DNA from: Fidelibacterota bacterium TCS52
GTDB taxonomy: Bacteria; Fidelibacterota; Fidelibacteria; Fidelibacterales; Fidelibacteraceae
Direction: 5' to 3'
DNA length: 47,948 nt
NCBI GenBank assembly: GCA_001577215.1
Contig: LSCC01000025.1
Location: 1-47,948 of the forward strand
Shown here: positions 1 to 8,095 of the stretch, piece after piece
How positions within the stretch are numbered: the stretch's first letter is position 1
Layout of the letters: each line of letters begins with the position of its first letter
Translations under genes and position numbers: made by a program
The notes under the pieces: model-generated
Told to the model about the DNA's origin: nothing
Seen by the model: only the letters and a program-made list of their open reading frames with translations
Databases searched by the model: none

Positions 1-321
1 AAAGAGATTGAAGCAGTGGCAAAATTAGGTGAAGCTGATTATAAATCTGGTAAAGGATATTTTTCTTGGCAACCAAATAAAGATTCAAAATTATTAGCAC
101 ATTGTAAAGATGTGTATAAACAAAAATTTGGTAAAGAAGCATTAATAGAAGTAGTACACGGTGGTTTGGAATGTGGAGTGATTGGTGCAAAATATGATGG
201 TATGGATATGATCTCTATTGGACCTACAATAGAAAATCCACATAGTCCACAAGAAAGATTATATATTCCTTCACTAATAAAAGTTTGGGATTTTATTTGT
301 GAATTGTTTAAATCTTTTTGA
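1..321 (+). CDS. pepD: Cytosol non-specific dipeptidase (aminoacyl-histidine dipeptidase), C-terminal part
   Basis: The gene runs in from the left edge; the open frame has no start inside the window and ends at TGA 319-321. The visible ~106 residues match the end of M20-family PepD: HGGLECG (metal-binding region), then GMDMISIGPT and PHSPQER, whose His is a conserved zinc ligand in this family. PepD hydrolyses dipeptides, including Xaa-His, in the cytoplasm. Only the distal part of the catalytic domain is seen, so intactness of the rest cannot be judged. The identification rests on several consecutive family-specific motifs. Confidence 0.85.
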   Translation, partial: KEIEAVAKLGEADYKSGKGYFSWQPNKDSKLLAHCKDVYKQKFGKEALIEVVHGGLECGVIGAKYDGMDMISIGPTIENPHSPQERLYIPSLIKVWDFICELFKSF

Positions 322-368
322 TTGAGAATTAGAAATAGTCTGCATGCTGCAGGTGGGGAAATTGAATG

Positions 369-506
369 AGAAAACACAAAGGATACAAAGAAAAAATTAA
401 GAATAAGGTTGAGAATAATGAAGAATAATACTCTGATTTTTGTCTTGTGAAATGTTTACTAAACATTCATAATTTTAGTTATTCCTTTGTGTGTATTTGC
501 TTTGAG
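369..506. repeat. Degenerate ACACAAAGG-type inverted intergenic repeat
   Basis: The 288-base gap between pepD and the transglutaminase gene holds two arms of the same A/C-rich text in opposite orientation. The left arm at about 371-391 reads AAAACACAAAGGATACAAAG. The right arm at about 484-506 reads CCTTTGTGTGTATTTGCTTT, whose complement has the same ACACAAAGG core. Related sequences recur at about 4724-4791 and 32348-32436. No open frame is convincing here; it looks like a decayed non-coding repeat. Confidence 0.5.
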
Positions 507-609
507 ATCTTAGTGAGAAATGTTTCCATAATTTAATTACGAGATAATTATAAAAAATCTTAAAAAGTGTTTTGTTAAAAGAATATATTTTTATAAATTA
601 AACATTAAT

Positions 610-2067
610 ATGAATGAAAAAGTATTTAAAAATAATACCATGAAAAATATTCAAAAAGCGTTATCCATTATTTTTTTACTATTTTTTAGCTTTTGTAACA
701 ATAATAATATTAACAACCTTATTAATAATGGAGAATATAAAAAGGCGAAAAAAATGATAAATGCAAAAATCATGTCAAATTCAATATCAAAAAATGCGGT
801 ATATGATCTAGAAATGAAAAAAGAAATTATGGATCGTATTGAATTGGATTTTGATAAATCGCTTAATGAAATTTTGCCTGAGATAAAAAAGTATTTTCCT
901 AATGTTACTGATGAGCAAATTTTGGAATGGGAAGATAATAAATCGTTAGAAATGAAAATAATTGACGGGGAAAAGAAATATTTTTCAAATGCTGTGCCAA
1001 ATTTGTTTAGAATCAATAAAGAAGCAAAAAATAAGAAAAAAGAGATAGATAATACTCCTATAAAGAGTGATTGGCAAATTTTTCTAAATAACGATGCTAA
1101 AAAAACTATTAATTTAGCAAAGACAACGGATAAAAAATTAGTAAATCCAGCAAAAGTTAAATTTACATATACGGTTACAGTTGATGCCGATATTGTCCCG
1201 GTCGGAGAGATTATTCGTTGCTGGTTGCCATATCCACGAAATAGTAATGCTCGACAAAAAAATGTTAAACTCATTTCAACTAATGTAAAAGAATATGTAT
1301 TAGCAAATAATGAAAATCTTCAACGCACCATTTATTTAGAGAAACCTGCTGTAAAAGATAAACCAACTGAATTTCAAGTAGAATTTTCACTAACTTCCTT
1401 TGCACAATATCAAAAAATCAATTTAAAAGATATTAAGAAATATAAAAAGAATACTGAATTCTATAAAAAATACACAAGTGAGCGTAAAACACATATAATA
1501 TTCACAAAAGAAATTAAAGAATTATCGAAAAAGATTATTGGTAGCGAAACAAACCCATATTTAAAAGCCAAAAAGATATTTACATGGATAGATAAAAATA
1601 TTCCATGGGCAAGCGCAAGAGAATATTCTACGATGTCAAATATACCAATGTATGTTTTGGAAAATAAACATGGCGATTGTGGAATGCAGACACTTTTATT
1701 TATTACATTAGCCCGTTATAATGGTATTCCAACTAAATGGCAGAGTGGGTGGCATTTTCATCCAGGCCATATTAATTTGCACGATTGGGGAGAATTTTAT
1801 CTTGAGGGGATTGGTTGGATACCGATAGATCAATCATTTGGCACAATAATTTCCGATAATGAAAATATACATAATTTTTATTTGAGAAATATTGATAGAT
1901 ATCGACTTATAGTTAATGATGATTATTCAAAACCACTATTTCCAAGTAAAATTTATCCAAGAAGTGAAACGATAGATTTCCAGCGTGGAGAATTAGAATG
2001 GAAAGGTGGAAATCTATATTTTGATAAATGGAATTATGACATGAAAATAGAATATTTAACAGAATAA
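610..2067 (+). CDS. Transglutaminase-like domain protein, exported or lipid-anchored
   Basis: A 485-residue protein with a hydrophobic N-terminus (IFLLFFSFC) suggesting export. The C-terminal half carries a transglutaminase-like cysteine protease fold: GDCGMQT with Cys357, HDWGEFY with His391 and PIDQSFG with Asp407 make a Cys-His-Asp triad in the expected order and spacing. The ~300 residues before it are lysine-rich and include a beta-rich stretch ahead of the catalytic domain. In bacteria such domains mostly act as peptidases or amidases, and the substrate here is unknown. Two in-frame ATGs at 610 and 640 are both possible; neither has a clear Shine-Dalgarno, and the 640 start would put the hydrophobic segment closer to the N-terminus. 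The lipobox-like Cys has a poor -1 residue (Phe), so lipidation is uncertain. The next gene begins 19 bases downstream. Confidence 0.8.
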   Translation: MNEKVFKNNTMKNIQKALSIIFLLFFSFCNNNNINNLINNGEYKKAKKMINAKIMSNSISKNAVYDLEMKKEIMDRIELDFDKSLNEILPEIKKYFPNVTDEQILEWEDNKSLEMKIIDGEKKYFSNAVPNLFRINKEAKNKKKEIDNTPIKSDWQIFLNNDAKKTINLAKTTDKKLVNPAKVKFTYTVTVDADIVPVGEIIRCWLPYPRNSNARQKNVKLISTNVKEYVLANNENLQRTIYLEKPAVKDKPTEFQVEFSLTSFAQYQKINLKDIKKYKKNTEFYKKYTSERKTHIIFTKEIKELSKKIIGSETNPYLKAKKIFTWIDKNIPWASAREYSTMSNIPMYVLENKHGDCGMQTLLFITLARYNGIPTKWQSGWHFHPGHINLHDWGEFYLEGIGWIPIDQSFGTIISDNENIHNFYLRNIDRYRLIVNDDYSKPLFPSKIYPRSETIDFQRGELEWKGGNLYFDKWNYDMKIEYLTE

Positions 2068-2086
2068 TTTAAAAAAAAGGAGAGTT

Positions 2087-3124
2087 ATGAAGAAAGTATT
2101 AGTTTTATTACTCATTTTCAGTTTATTTTTTATAAGTTGTGGAAAAAAAGTTTCCGGTCCAAAATACAAAGAAGGTACAGAGGAGTATGAATTCTTTGAA
2201 GTGATGGCAAAAATAGCACCATATATGGCACCTGATACAACAGTTGAATTAATAAAGACAAATGAATTTATTTTAGTCAATCATGATGTTATGCCATTGG
2301 TATTGCAAACAATGCGTGGAGATACTGCCAATTTTGTTAATAGAGATAGCATGCAAGTAATCAAATTTATTAATAGAATAGTAAGCCAATATGGAACTAC
2401 AGAATTATTGTTAGCTGGTGCTGATAGAGAAAATGTTAATATCAATAATAAAGAATTAGAGGATGAATTATCCAAAATTTATTCACGGTATGGTGGTGAA
2501 GAAAAGTTTGGAACTATGGTTGAGAGACAAGGAATTACAATAGATGATGTTAAGCAAGATCTAAAGAAAAATTTGACTATTAAAAAATATTTTAATGATG
2601 AGATTTTTTCAAAGATAGAAATCACAAAATCAAAAATTAAAGAAAAATATGAAAATAGCAAAGATAAATATAATAAGGAAGTTGCAACAGTTAGGCATAT
2701 ATTATTTTTAACAAAGAAAAAATCTGATTCAGAAAAAACTGAAGTAAAAAATAATGCATTAAGAGTATTAGAAAAAGCAAAATCTGGAGAAGATTTTGAA
2801 ACATTAGTTAAAGAATATTCAGAAGATCCAGGTTCAAAAGAAAATGGCGGTTTGTACGAAAATTTTCCAAAAGGACGCATGGTTAAATCGTTTGAAGATG
2901 TAGCTTTTAATGCTCCGATTGGCTCCATAAGTGATTTAGTAGAAACACAATATGGTTATCATATAATAAAAATTATTGATAGAAAAAATGGGTTAAGTTA
3001 TGAAGAAGTAAAGGCTGAAATAGAAAAACAGTTGAAACAGGTAAAAGAAAGAAGCATGACACCGATTATTATTGATTCATTAAAGCAGGTATATAATTAT
3101 GAGGAGTTATTAACAAAGAATTAA
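2087..3124 (+). CDS. Parvulin-type peptidyl-prolyl isomerase, lipoprotein (SurA/PrsA-like)
   Basis: This 345-residue protein starts at ATG 2087 behind AAGGAGAG (2077-2084). Its signal peptide ends in the lipobox FISC, with Cys18 as the predicted lipidated residue. Residues ~45-195 resemble the helical N-terminal chaperone domain of SurA/PrsA proteins. Residues ~200-305 form a rotamase (PpiC) domain, seen in VRHILF, FETLVKEYSEDP, NGGLYENFPKGRM and TQYGYHIIKI. Such proteins help fold outer-membrane or exported proteins, in keeping with the envelope genes around it. It probably shares a transcript with the transglutaminase gene 19 bases upstream. A weak hairpin terminator overlaps its stop codon. 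Confidence 0.88.
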   Translation: MKKVLVLLLIFSLFFISCGKKVSGPKYKEGTEEYEFFEVMAKIAPYMAPDTTVELIKTNEFILVNHDVMPLVLQTMRGDTANFVNRDSMQVIKFINRIVSQYGTTELLLAGADRENVNINNKELEDELSKIYSRYGGEEKFGTMVERQGITIDDVKQDLKKNLTIKKYFNDEIFSKIEITKSKIKEKYENSKDKYNKEVATVRHILFLTKKKSDSEKTEVKNNALRVLEKAKSGEDFETLVKEYSEDPGSKENGGLYENFPKGRMVKSFEDVAFNAPIGSISDLVETQYGYHIIKIIDRKNGLSYEEVKAEIEKQLKQVKERSMTPIIIDSLKQVYNYEELLTKN

Positions 3125-3154
3125 TTGTGTCGTAAATCGCAATTAAAATTTTTT
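3121..3154 (+). terminator. Weak intrinsic terminator after the PpiC lipoprotein gene
   Basis: TTAATTGTG (3121-3129) pairs with CGCAATTAA (3138-3146), nine pairs with one T-G wobble and an eight-base loop, followed by a T-run at 3149-3154. The stem overlaps the TAA stop at 3122-3124. It is AT-rich, so termination is probably partial. A TATAAT at 3185-3190 further down could restart transcription for the next gene, but I see no matching -35. Confidence 0.4.
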
Positions 3155-3210
3155 GTTTGGATATTATTTTTTTTTTAATTAACATATAATAATTAAAAGA
3201 GGAGAAAGTC

Positions 3211-3795
3211 ATGAAAAAAGTTTTAGTTCTGTTGATGTTAGTAGCTTTTGGGTTATTACTATTAACCGGCTGTGGTGGAAGCAAACAAGTTTCTGCTAAA
3301 AAAAGCCCTTATCTACAAATGCAAAAGAGAGCAAATGAATTGAAGAAAAATGGTGCTGTTGCAGTTGTAGGACAAGGCGAAAGTTCTCGCGAAGATATTG
3401 CTCGCAAGAAATCTCATACTGATGCAAGAGCAAATTTAGCGGAAGCTTTGGAAGTAAAAGTACAAACATTATCGAAATCATTTTTAGAAGAAGTTGGCAC
3501 TTCTGGTGATTCTGAAATTAATGAGGCATTTTCTAGAACAACCAAAACAATGTCTAGTTCTGTATTAAAGGGTTCATTTCCGGAAGATGAAGTTATGATG
3601 GAAAAAGAAGATAAAATCACAATTTATACTTTAATGGTAATTGCTCCTTCTACATTTAATCAATCTTTACTTGATGAAATGAATAAAAGTAAAAATAAAA
3701 AATTGTATGAACGCTTTAGAGCATCACAAGCTTATGACGAATTGAACAATGAGATGGAAAAATACGAAGAATCAAATCCACAACCTTCACCATAA
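3211..3795 (+). CDS. LPP20-family lipoprotein
   Basis: A 194-residue lipoprotein. The start has a strong ribosome site (AGAGGAGAAAG ending about 4 bases before ATG). The signal peptide ends LLTGC, giving lipidated Cys21. The mature part has the LPP20 pattern: a short strand with GQGESS, then a helix of the type RKKSHTDARANLAEALEVKV, then a strand DKITIYTLMVI. The family is named after a Helicobacter outer-membrane lipoprotein and its biochemical role is not established. The C-terminal ~35 residues are charged and probably flexible. A second LPP20-like protein is encoded next, after a strong terminator, so the two are likely transcribed separately. Confidence 0.75.
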   Translation: MKKVLVLLMLVAFGLLLLTGCGGSKQVSAKKSPYLQMQKRANELKKNGAVAVVGQGESSREDIARKKSHTDARANLAEALEVKVQTLSKSFLEEVGTSGDSEINEAFSRTTKTMSSSVLKGSFPEDEVMMEKEDKITIYTLMVIAPSTFNQSLLDEMNKSKNKKLYERFRASQAYDELNNEMEKYEESNPQPSP

Positions 3796-3844
3796 TTTTC
3801 TTCGAAATAAATTGAAGTATTAATTTTTTAGAAATACGCTTTTT

Positions 3845-3877
3845 AAAAGGGTAGTTAGTTACTGCCCTTTTTTTATT
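3845..3877 (+). terminator. Intrinsic terminator
   Basis: AAAAGGGTAGT (3845-3855) pairs with ACTGCCCTTTT (3861-3871) across a five-base loop, with one T-G pair, and runs into T7 from 3868 onward. It ends the transcript of the LPP20 lipoprotein gene. Confidence 0.85.
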
Positions 3878-3946
3878 TGCTTATATGTAAATTATTATTC
3901 AATTTATAAGCAGGATTTAAGTTTAATCTAATGATTGGAGATAATA

Positions 3947-4696
3947 ATGAAAATAATTTATAAATTAGCATTTTTTATTCTTATTATTTCAACAACTAAC
4001 TTGTTTGGCATTTCATCATACCCTGACTGGTTTTTATTTCCTGAAAATTATCCAAATACTATTGTTGGATATAGTTACGGCAATTATTCGGCTATAATTG
4101 ATGCAGAAAGGAATTATTGTGTTTATAGTAATTGCATAGCAAATGGAACGCTTTATAGGTTTCAAAATTATGACAAAAAAAACAGTGAATATTTTTATTA
4201 TTTTTCTTCTGATTCATTAAAAAATGTAAATAATCAACTCTATATTGTGTCTTCATTTTTAACAAATGTGATCAATAATGAATACATTAAGTTATTTTCA
4301 AAAGATAAAATTAAATCTATTACACCAAAATTTGTCAATTTAAAGAATTCATTAATGCCGGAATGGGTAAAGAAAAAACCATTTTTTTATGATAAAAATT
4401 ATTATTATGGCGTCGGAGAATATCAAAGTAGAGCAAACGAAAATGATGCATGGAAAACTGCGGAAGAACAGGCCATTTTTGCTATTATGACTAATTTAGC
4501 TATAAATTTTTATTCAGTTAATATTTTAAATGTTAATGAAAATGGTGATAATTATGAACAGGCAACTGCAATAAAAGTCAAATATAAATTTGATAATATT
4601 CAAATACAAAAAAGATGGGTGGATTTAAATAAACATTATTATTATGTGTTAATTAAAATAAAAAAATCAGATGTTTATTCTCCTTTTATGAATTAG
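3947..4696 (+). CDS. LPP20-like exported protein
   Basis: I place the start at ATG 3947 because GGAG lies at 3937-3940, seven bases upstream; an in-frame TTG at 3935 would overlap that site. The product is 249 residues with a Sec signal peptide (KLAFFILIISTTNLFG) and no lipobox cysteine. The second half has an LPP20-like pattern: MPEWVKK, YYYGVGEY, then a helix WKTAEEQAIFAIMTNLAI and a final strand. The first half, with YPDWFLFPENYPNT and VGYSYG, repeats the same motif more loosely, so the protein may be two diverged LPP20 units. Function is unknown; position suggests an envelope role beside the preceding lipoprotein. Confidence 0.6.
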   Translation: MKIIYKLAFFILIISTTNLFGISSYPDWFLFPENYPNTIVGYSYGNYSAIIDAERNYCVYSNCIANGTLYRFQNYDKKNSEYFYYFSSDSLKNVNNQLYIVSSFLTNVINNEYIKLFSKDKIKSITPKFVNLKNSLMPEWVKKKPFFYDKNYYYGVGEYQSRANENDAWKTAEEQAIFAIMTNLAINFYSVNILNVNENGDNYEQATAIKVKYKFDNIQIQKRWVDLNKHYYYVLIKIKKSDVYSPFMN

Positions 4697-4723
4697 AGAT
4701 TTAGTATTGAGGATATTTTAACT

Positions 4724-4791
4724 ACAAAACACACAAGAAAGCCAAACCACAGTGGATACAAAAGAAAACCACAAGAAACACAAGGAAAATT
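4724..4791. repeat. Degenerate ACACAAGGA-type intergenic repeat
   Basis: The 169-base gap before the yitT gene contains a run of A/C-rich near-repeats: AAACACACAAGAAAG, AAACCACAGTGGATACAAAAG and AAACCACAAGAAACACAAGG. It resembles the arms at about 371-391 and 32348-32370. No coding potential or stable hairpin is evident. Confidence 0.45.
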
Positions 4792-4865
4792 TAAAGTTAT
4801 CCGCACTAAAATAAATTTTTTGTCAACTTTGGGTGAAATTTTTACATAATTGCGTTTTCGAATAC

Positions 4866-5744
4866 TTATTCATCAAGAATTGCTGTTTGACTTCTGAATC
4901 CTTCACCTTGTAAAATGGAAATATTTTGGATAGTTATAAATGCTTTTTTGTCTTCTTCTTTTACTATTCGTCTGACATTTTCAACTTGACGCCGAGAAAC
5001 TACGCAATAGAGAGTTTTCTTTTTACTATTTGTATATAATCCAACCGAATCAAATCCTGTAACGCCTCTTTTTATTTCAGTTATTATTCTTTTTGAAATA
5101 ATATTCCAATTATCGCTTATAATAAAAATACCTTTTTCTGATAGTACACCTTCAATTATTGTATCTGTAACTTTTGAAGTAATTCCCAAAGCAATTAGGC
5201 AGAATAAAATTAAATCCACATCTGCAAAAACAATACCGCCTAAAAGAATAATAAATGTATCGACAAACATAAATGACCAGCCTAAAGAAATTTTTACATA
5301 TTTGTTTATTATTCTGGCGACGATATCTGTTCCACCTGTAGTTCCACGACCACGAAATATAATTCCTAAGCCGGCACCTAACAATAACCCTCCATAAATG
5401 GTAGCAAGAAATCTGCTGTCAGTTAGTGGAGAAATTTTTAATATTTTATCAATAAAATCACAAAAAAATGATACCCAAAGAATTCCCCATATCGTTTTAA
5501 TTCCGAATTTTTTACCAAATATTTTTACACCAATAAGAAAAAGTGGGATATTTAATACTAACATCGTTATTCCTGCTGGGAAATGATACAGATGATAAAG
5601 AACTGTTGCAATTCCTGATACTCCACCTGTATTAATTTTGTTTGGGATTAGAAAAATCATTAGAGCAATTGAAAGCAATAATGAACCAATAACTATAAGT
5701 AGATAATCAAGGTATTTATCGAAGATTTTTTTTATTTTTTTCAT
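4866..5744 (-). CDS. YitT family membrane protein (YitT plus DUF2179)
   Basis: A 292-residue protein on the minus strand, starting behind GGAGG (5749-5753). Residues ~12-200 hold five or so hydrophobic segments with family features such as NKINTGGVSGIATVLY and RGRGTTGGTDIVARI. Residues ~215-285 form the soluble DUF2179 domain, with RGVTGFDSVGLYT and ending near ILQGEGF. YitT-family proteins are widespread inner-membrane proteins whose transported substrate is not firmly known. The gene is transcribed away from the aro cluster, with a candidate promoter in the 131-base divergent gap. Confidence 0.85.
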   Translation of the reverse strand: MKKIKKIFDKYLDYLLIVIGSLLLSIALMIFLIPNKINTGGVSGIATVLYHLYHFPAGITMLVLNIPLFLIGVKIFGKKFGIKTIWGILWVSFFCDFIDKILKISPLTDSRFLATIYGGLLLGAGLGIIFRGRGTTGGTDIVARIINKYVKISLGWSFMFVDTFIILLGGIVFADVDLILFCLIALGITSKVTDTIIEGVLSEKGIFIISDNWNIISKRIITEIKRGVTGFDSVGLYTNSKKKTLYCVVSRRQVENVRRIVKEEDKKAFITIQNISILQGEGFRSQTAILDE

Positions 5745-5772
5745 ATTTCCTCCACTAAAATATTAAATTTAT

Positions 5773-5801
5773 ATTATAGTGTAAATATAAGCATAAATTA
5801 A
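5773..5801 (-). promoter_or_regulatory. Candidate sigma-70-like promoter for the yitT gene
   Basis: Read on the minus strand, TTAATT (5796-5801) and a perfect TATAAT (5773-5778) are separated by 17 bases, about 30 bases upstream of the yitT start. The -35 is weak and the region is AT-rich, so chance matches are likely. Confidence 0.35.
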
Positions 5802-5875
5802 TTCAAGAAAATAAAAAAATATTAGAATATTTATAAAATTCTGCTTATTTTAACACACTATAAAAAGAAAGAAAA

Positions 5876-7171
5876 ATGAATAAAAAAAATAAAATAGTAA
5901 AACCGGCAAAATTTGTAAAAGGTCAAATAACTCTTCCCGGTGATAAATCTATAAGTCATAGAACATTATTATTCGCAGCTCTTGCAAAAGGAAAATCGAA
6001 GATCAAATTTTTAAATAATGGAGCTGATGTTCTTTCTACTATAGTTTGTTTGCAAAAATTCGGTATAAAATTTCAACTTGGAAGATATTCGGTTGAAGTT
6101 GATAGTCCGGGTTTCAAGAAATGGAACAGGGAAATTGTTGGACCGATTAATTGCGGAAATTCAGGGACTACAACAAGATTGTTAGCTGGCTTAGTAGCAG
6201 GCCAAGGAATTGATGTAAAAATGATTGGAGACGAATCTCTGAGTGCTCGTCCAATGAAAAGAGTCATTGATCCGCTGAGGCAAATGGGTGCTGATATCAA
6301 GAGTGATGATGGAAAATTACCAATGATCTTTCATGGTAGCAAATTAGAAGGAATTAGATATACATTACCTGTTGCGAGTGCTCAAGTTAAATCCTGTTTA
6401 CTTTTTGCAGGTTTATTTGCTGATGGAAAGACATATATTACAGAGAAAATACAAACACGCGATCATACTGAAAATATGATGAAGATTTTTGGCATTTCAA
6501 TATTCAAAAAAAAAGATGTGCTTTCAATAAATAAGCTGAAACATTTGGTAATTCCATTTAATTATTCTGTACCTGGTGATCCATCAGCTGCAGCTTTTTG
6601 GATAGCTGCTGGATTATTGGTTCCCAATAGTAAATTAACTTTGAAAAGAATTTCTCTTAATCCGTCTCGAATATGTTATATAAAGTTATTGCAAAAAATT
6701 GGTTGTAAAATTCGTATTAATTCAACGGATCAAAGTTTGGAACCATCTGGAAATATTATCATCCAATCTTCTAAAATCAAATCATTTTCAGTTGGAAAAA
6801 AAATTACTGCTTCATTAATAGATGAAATTCCAATTTTAGCTTTAATTGCCACACAAGCAAAAGGTAAATCAACATTTAGAGGGCTTAAGGAGTTGAGGCA
6901 TAAGGAAAGCGATAGGATAAAAAGTATAGTAGAAAATTTAAAAAGTATGGGTGCAGGAATAAAAGAATATTCAAATGGTTTTGATATTTTTGGCCCTACC
7001 AAACTTAAAGGAAATACAGTCGATTCGTATGGTGATCATCGTATTGCTATGATGTTATCAATTGCCGGATTGATTGCTAATTCGCCGGTTAAAATAAAAA
7101 ATCATTCTATTGTGAATATTAGTTATCCTGATTTTTATGGGATTTTAAAGAGAATCAGTAGCAAACGATAA
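5876..7171 (+). CDS. aroA: 3-phosphoshikimate 1-carboxyvinyltransferase (EPSP synthase)
   Basis: At 431 residues it has the normal family length. It joins phosphoenolpyruvate to shikimate-3-phosphate, the sixth common step to chorismate. Visible signatures are LPGDKSISHRTLL near the N-terminus, NCGNSGTTTRLLAGL (PEP and shikimate-phosphate binding), PGDPSAAAFW in the middle, LRHKESDRI and GDHRIAMM near the end. The Gly of NCGNSGTT that matters for glyphosate sensitivity is present. It is the first gene of the aro cluster; the ATG at 5876 has only an A/G-rich stretch upstream. aroE follows after 38 bases. Confidence 0.97.
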   Translation: MNKKNKIVKPAKFVKGQITLPGDKSISHRTLLFAALAKGKSKIKFLNNGADVLSTIVCLQKFGIKFQLGRYSVEVDSPGFKKWNREIVGPINCGNSGTTTRLLAGLVAGQGIDVKMIGDESLSARPMKRVIDPLRQMGADIKSDDGKLPMIFHGSKLEGIRYTLPVASAQVKSCLLFAGLFADGKTYITEKIQTRDHTENMMKIFGISIFKKKDVLSINKLKHLVIPFNYSVPGDPSAAAFWIAAGLLVPNSKLTLKRISLNPSRICYIKLLQKIGCKIRINSTDQSLEPSGNIIIQSSKIKSFSVGKKITASLIDEIPILALIATQAKGKSTFRGLKELRHKESDRIKSIVENLKSMGAGIKEYSNGFDIFGPTKLKGNTVDSYGDHRIAMMLSIAGLIANSPVKIKNHSIVNISYPDFYGILKRISSKR

Positions 7172-7209
7172 TTATTATATTAAAATATATAATTTTGATT
7201 ATTAACATT

Positions 7210-8058
7210 ATGAAATCAAATTCAAAAATACAATTAGGCATTTTAGGTGAAAATATATCCTACACTAAAAGTCCATTATTACATAATTTAATTAGTAAGC
7301 AGAAAAATATTAATTTGGATTATAAAATCTTTGATGTTCCGGAAAGTAAATTTGAAAAATTTATGAAGGATCAACTGAGAGAGATTAATGGTTTTAATAT
7401 TACAATTCCATATAAAGGAAGTGTAATTCCATATTTACATTATGTTGAGCCAATTGCCGAAAAAATTGGAGCTGTAAATACTGTAAAAGTAAAAAATAAA
7501 AAATTCTATGGTTATAACACCGATATTATTGGATTTATTAAAACAATTAAATTACATATTCTGAATTACGAAAAATATTTTCCTGTATTAATTGGATATG
7601 GAGGTGTTTCAAAAGCCGTTATTTTTGGTTTGAAAGAATTAGGTTTTTCTCAATGTGCGGTAATTGGTGGACTTAATAATAGTGAAAGAAAAAAGATGAT
7701 AAGCAATATTTCACCTTTATTAGAATTGACAATAAGTGAAGAGATTCCGTCTGATAAACTTGTTTTATGGATTAATGCTACACCAATTGGTACTAATAAA
7801 TTTTCGAAAATTCCCAATAATTTTATAAAAATTGGGAAAGATGATTTTTTATTTGACCTGAATTATAATCCGAATCCAACGCATTTACAAATGTGGTTTC
7901 GTATAAATAAAAATTTTTTATATGGGAAACAAGATGAAATGAAAAATATTAATGGTATTAATATGTTGGTATATCAAGGCATTGCTTCTGAAAAAATTTG
8001 GTTTCCGAATATTATTTTTGAAAATTTGAAAATATTATTAAAAAAATATAAAAAATAG
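7210..8058 (+). CDS. aroE: Shikimate dehydrogenase
   Basis: I choose ATG 7210 (282 residues), since the alternative TTG at 7195 adds only MIINI and aligns poorly with the usual start just before the first strand, IQLGILG. The enzyme reduces 3-dehydroshikimate with NADPH. Seen motifs: YTKSPLLHN (substrate site, with Thr in place of the usual first Ser of SxS), NITIPYKG with the catalytic Lys, GAVNTVK, GYNTDIIGF with the catalytic Asp, the dinucleotide loop GYGGVSKAV, NATPIGT and YQGIASEKIW. It lies between aroA and aroC. Confidence 0.95.
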   Translation: MKSNSKIQLGILGENISYTKSPLLHNLISKQKNINLDYKIFDVPESKFEKFMKDQLREINGFNITIPYKGSVIPYLHYVEPIAEKIGAVNTVKVKNKKFYGYNTDIIGFIKTIKLHILNYEKYFPVLIGYGGVSKAVIFGLKELGFSQCAVIGGLNNSERKKMISNISPLLELTISEEIPSDKLVLWINATPIGTNKFSKIPNNFIKIGKDDFLFDLNYNPNPTHLQMWFRINKNFLYGKQDEMKNINGINMLVYQGIASEKIWFPNIIFENLKILLKKYKK

Positions 8059-8095
8059 TTATAAAAGAAATTATAAAATATTAAATTATAAAACT

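Noticed and set aside
572..599. Promoter for the transglutaminase gene (TTGTTA, 16 bases, TAAATT)
   Set aside because: The -10 would lie about ten bases from the first start codon, and the match is expected by chance in this AT-rich gap.
651..1274. A 207-codon open frame antisense to the transglutaminase gene
   Set aside because: The plus-strand frame carries an intact catalytic triad; the antisense product is a compositional by-product of AT-rich DNA with no recognisable domain.
4821..4826. TTGACA on the minus strand downstream of yitT
   Set aside because: It points toward a gap and the antisense side of the LPP20-like gene, with no convincing -10 and no gene to serve.
5836..5864. Promoter for aroA with TATAAA at 5859-5864
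   Set aside because: It would place the transcription start about five bases before the ATG and has no -35 at a suitable distance.
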